A stretch of 38,288 nucleotides of DNA, taken from the NCBI RefSeq assembly GCF_016055185.1, contig NZ_JAECVR010000028.1, positions 1 through 38,288 on the forward strand. The letters run 5' to 3'. Of this stretch, positions 36,224 through 38,288 are shown one piece after another (position 1 is the first letter of the stretch; every line of letters starts with the position of its first letter). A model generated the notes under the pieces. The model worked only from the letters and a program-made list of their open reading frames with translations. It was not told the DNA's origin and did not search any database. The DNA comes from Paenactinomyces guangxiensis (GTDB lineage: Bacteria > Bacillota > Bacilli > Thermoactinomycetales > Thermoactinomycetaceae). Made by a program: the position numbers and the translations under genes.

Positions 36224-36271
36224 ACAAACCCAGTCAACCAGCGAAATCTAGTTGGGAACTGGGTTTGTTTC
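36224..36271 (+). terminator. terminator after rseP
   Basis: ACAAACCCAGT pairs with ACTGGGTTTGT (11 bp). An inner stem CAACCAG/CTAGTTG with one mismatch extends it, and TTT follows. No T-box pattern is seen, so I take it as a terminator rather than a proS riboswitch. Confidence 0.75.
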
Positions 36272-36345
36272 ATAAAAGCATTCGGGACAGATTTCAGTAT
36301 TTTTCTCTTTTGTAAGTGGCCATTACACAGAAATGAGGGATTATT

Positions 36346-38058
36346 ATGCGCCAAAAAAATGCGTTCATACCAACTCTTCGTACGGTTGGCGAAGCGGAAA
36401 TGGTCAGCCATCAACTCTTGTTGCGAGGAGGATATATCCGTCAGTTGGCTACGGGTATTTATACATACTTACCATTAGCTTATCGGGTCTTACATAAAGT
36501 GGAGAATATTGTCCGGGAAGAGATGGACCGGATCGGAGCGCAGCAATTATTGCTCCCCGCTTTACATCCGGCTGAACTCTGGAAAGAGACAGGCCGTTGG
36601 ACAAACTATGGGCCAGAGTTAGTGAAATTGCAAGATCGGCATGAACGTGATTTTGTCGCTGGTCCGACTCATGAAGAGGTGATCACTGACCTTTTGCGGG
36701 ATGAAATGAATACCTACAAAAAGCTGCCGATGTCCCTTTATCAGATTCAAACTAAATTCCGGGATGAACGAAGGCCTCGTTCCGGTTTGTTGCGCGGCCG
36801 CGAGTTTATCATGAAGGATGCTTATTCTTTTCACGCGGATCGGGAGTCGTTGGACGTAACTTATCATCATATGTACCAGGCGTATATGAACATTTTCACC
36901 CGATGCGGACTTGATTTCCGGGCGGTGGAAGCTGATGCAGGAGCGATTGGCGGAAAAGGAACGCATGAGTTTATGGTTCTCTCTGATGCCGGAGAAGATA
37001 CGATTGCAATGTGCGAGGCTTGTGATTACGCTGCTAATATTGAAATGGCTGAAGTAGTCGGATCAGAGAAATCCACAGACAAAACGCCTGTGCCTGCCAT
37101 GGAAAAAGTGGCTACTCCGGGTAAGCGATCTATCCAAGATGTCGCTGCCTATTTAAACGTGCCAACCCGTCAACTGGTAAAAAGTCTTCTCTTCATCGCT
37201 GATGGGACTCCCGTTCTCGTTCTCGTACGTGGCGACCATGAAGTAAATGATGTAAAAGTGAAAAATCTGGTTGATGCCAGTCTTTGCGAGCTGGCAGATG
37301 AAGAAACAATTCGCCGGGTTACAGGGGCCCCGAGCGGTTTTGTAGGGCCGGTAGGTTTGAAGGAAAAGGTGCAAGTCTTCGTTGATCAGGCAGTGATGCA
37401 GTTAAATGAAATGGTTGTCGGTGCTAATGAAGCAGATACCCATTTGAAGCATGTACAAGTGGGGCGGGACTTTACTGTAGATCAAGTTGCTGACCTGCGC
37501 AATATCCAGCCCGGAGATGCCTGTCCTCGATGTAGTGCAACGATTCGCTTTAAGAGAGGTATTGAAGTGGGACATGTGTTTAAGCTGGGAACCCGCTACA
37601 GCGAAGCGATGAAAGCTAAATTCCTTGATCCGAACGGAAAAGAACAACCATTTATCATGGGGTGTTATGGCATTGGGATCTCAAGGACGATCGCTTCGAT
37701 TGTTGAACAGCACAATGATGAGAACGGAATCATTTGGCCAGTAGCTGTGGCCCCGTTTGCTGTTCATTTGATCGCCGTCAATATGAAAAATGAAGATCAG
37801 GCCAGATTGGCTGAAGGCTTGTATGAAAAGTTGCAACAGGCCGGTGTTGAAGTATTATTTGATGATCGTACTGAACGGGCCGGTGTGAAGTTTAAAGACG
37901 CAGACCTCCTGGGAATGCCGGTCAGAGTAACCGTTGGGGCAAAAGCAAACGAGGGTACGGTGGAGATTAAACTGCGCCGTACGGGTGAAGCTAAGGAACT
38001 TTCACCTGAAGAAGTTCTTAAAGAGCTCCCTGATTGGCTGAAACGAGCAGACGGTTAA
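36346..38058 (+). CDS. proS: prolyl-tRNA synthetase, bacterial type
   Basis: The 570-residue class II enzyme charges tRNA-Pro. The ATG has ATGAGGGA upstream. The N-terminal catalytic part carries [16 protein letters not shown], motif 2 [20 protein letters not shown] (about 139-158), the YbaK-like editing insertion (about 225-390), the motif 3 region [19 protein letters not shown] (about 442-460), and a C-terminal anticodon-binding domain (about 470-568). This is the long bacterial type with the editing domain, so it should clear mischarged Ala-tRNA-Pro. It normally precedes polC in Bacillales; here rRNA sequence follows instead. Confidence 0.97.
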   Translation: MRQKNAFIPTLRTVGEAEMVSHQLLLRGGYIRQLATGIYTYLPLAYRVLHKVENIVREEMDRIGAQQLLLPALHPAELWKETGRWTNYGPELVKLQDRHERDFVAGPTHEEVITDLLRDEMNTYKKLPMSLYQIQTKFRDERRPRSGLLRGREFIMKDAYSFHADRESLDVTYHHMYQAYMNIFTRCGLDFRAVEADAGAIGGKGTHEFMVLSDAGEDTIAMCEACDYAANIEMAEVVGSEKSTDKTPVPAMEKVATPGKRSIQDVAAYLNVPTRQLVKSLLFIADGTPVLVLVRGDHEVNDVKVKNLVDASLCELADEETIRRVTGAPSGFVGPVGLKEKVQVFVDQAVMQLNEMVVGANEADTHLKHVQVGRDFTVDQVADLRNIQPGDACPRCSATIRFKRGIEVGHVFKLGTRYSEAMKAKFLDPNGKEQPFIMGCYGIGISRTIASIVEQHNDENGIIWPVAVAPFAVHLIAVNMKNEDQARLAEGLYEKLQQAGVEVLFDDRTERAGVKFKDADLLGMPVRVTVGAKANEGTVEIKLRRTGEAKELSPEEVLKELPDWLKRADG

Positions 38059-38153
38059 AAATGAACCCGGTCATCAGACTGCGGGGAAGCGGTTCGGGGA
38101 GTGCAGGGAAATATTTATCCGGGAAAGCGCATCTACCGCAGCGTGCTTGTATA

Positions 38154-38288
<135 letters not shown>

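Noticed and set aside
36189..36345. T-box riboswitch before proS
   Set aside because: The hairpin is explained as the rseP terminator; no T-box sequence or specifier stem was found.
38059..38153. Group I intron upstream of the 23S piece
   Set aside because: The linker is only about 95 bases, there is no 5' exon before it, and I could not find a P7/P9-type core.

Overview
The window looks like part of the chromosome of a spore-forming, Gram-positive Bacillales bacterium. The gene order sucC-sucD-dprA-topA-trmFO-hslV-hslU-codY-rpsB-tsf-pyrH-frr-uppS-cdsA-dxr-rseP-proS is the Firmicutes core order. Strong GGAGG-type ribosome sites, a YheC/YheD-type spore-coat ATP-grasp gene, CcpA- and PerR-like sites and a short EF-Ts all agree. 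The lack of xerC and of the fla/che block between codY and rpsB recalls Thermoactinomycetaceae-like lineages, but this placement is inference.

Layout. (1) 108-2397, minus strand: two ATP-grasp genes in tandem, the downstream YheC/D-type one broken by a frameshift. (2) 2398-3237: a gene-poor stretch with one strong hairpin. (3) 3238-6346: a small unknown protein, an acyl-CoA ligase behind a cre-like site, a decayed short-chain dehydrogenase and a GNAT acetyltransferase. (4) 6425-8203: an IS608-like IS200/IS605 element whose hairpin ends are intact while tnpA and tnpB are frameshifted. (5) 8412-15393: a likely amino-sugar catabolic operon: ROK repressor, palindromic operator, sodium:solute symporter, a ceramidase-fold hydrolase that has lost the ceramidase serine, NagB, NagA and a SIS-domain protein. 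(6) 15550-18838: an unknown protein, a catalase with a PerR-like box, a cupredoxin gene broken in a run of eight G, and two small proteins. (7) 19151-38058: the intact core block, covering TCA cycle, DNA uptake and topology, tRNA modification, HslUV protease, CodY, translation, UMP kinase, isoprenoid, phospholipid and cell-wall precursor synthesis, site-2 protease and prolyl-tRNA synthetase. (8) 38154-38288: an internal piece of 23S rRNA starts abruptly just after proS and runs off the end.

The most interesting functional unit is the amino-sugar operon. It pairs an import system that does not phosphorylate its substrate with a cytosolic ceramidase-like metal-dependent hydrolase, ahead of the standard GlcNAc-6-P enzymes, and it contains no recognisable kinase. 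This suggests a variant route for an N-acylated amino sugar or amino-sugar conjugate. All disrupted genes lie in the first 18.2 kb while every core gene is open, so most of the breaks are probably real decay; the homopolymer case is the likeliest exception.
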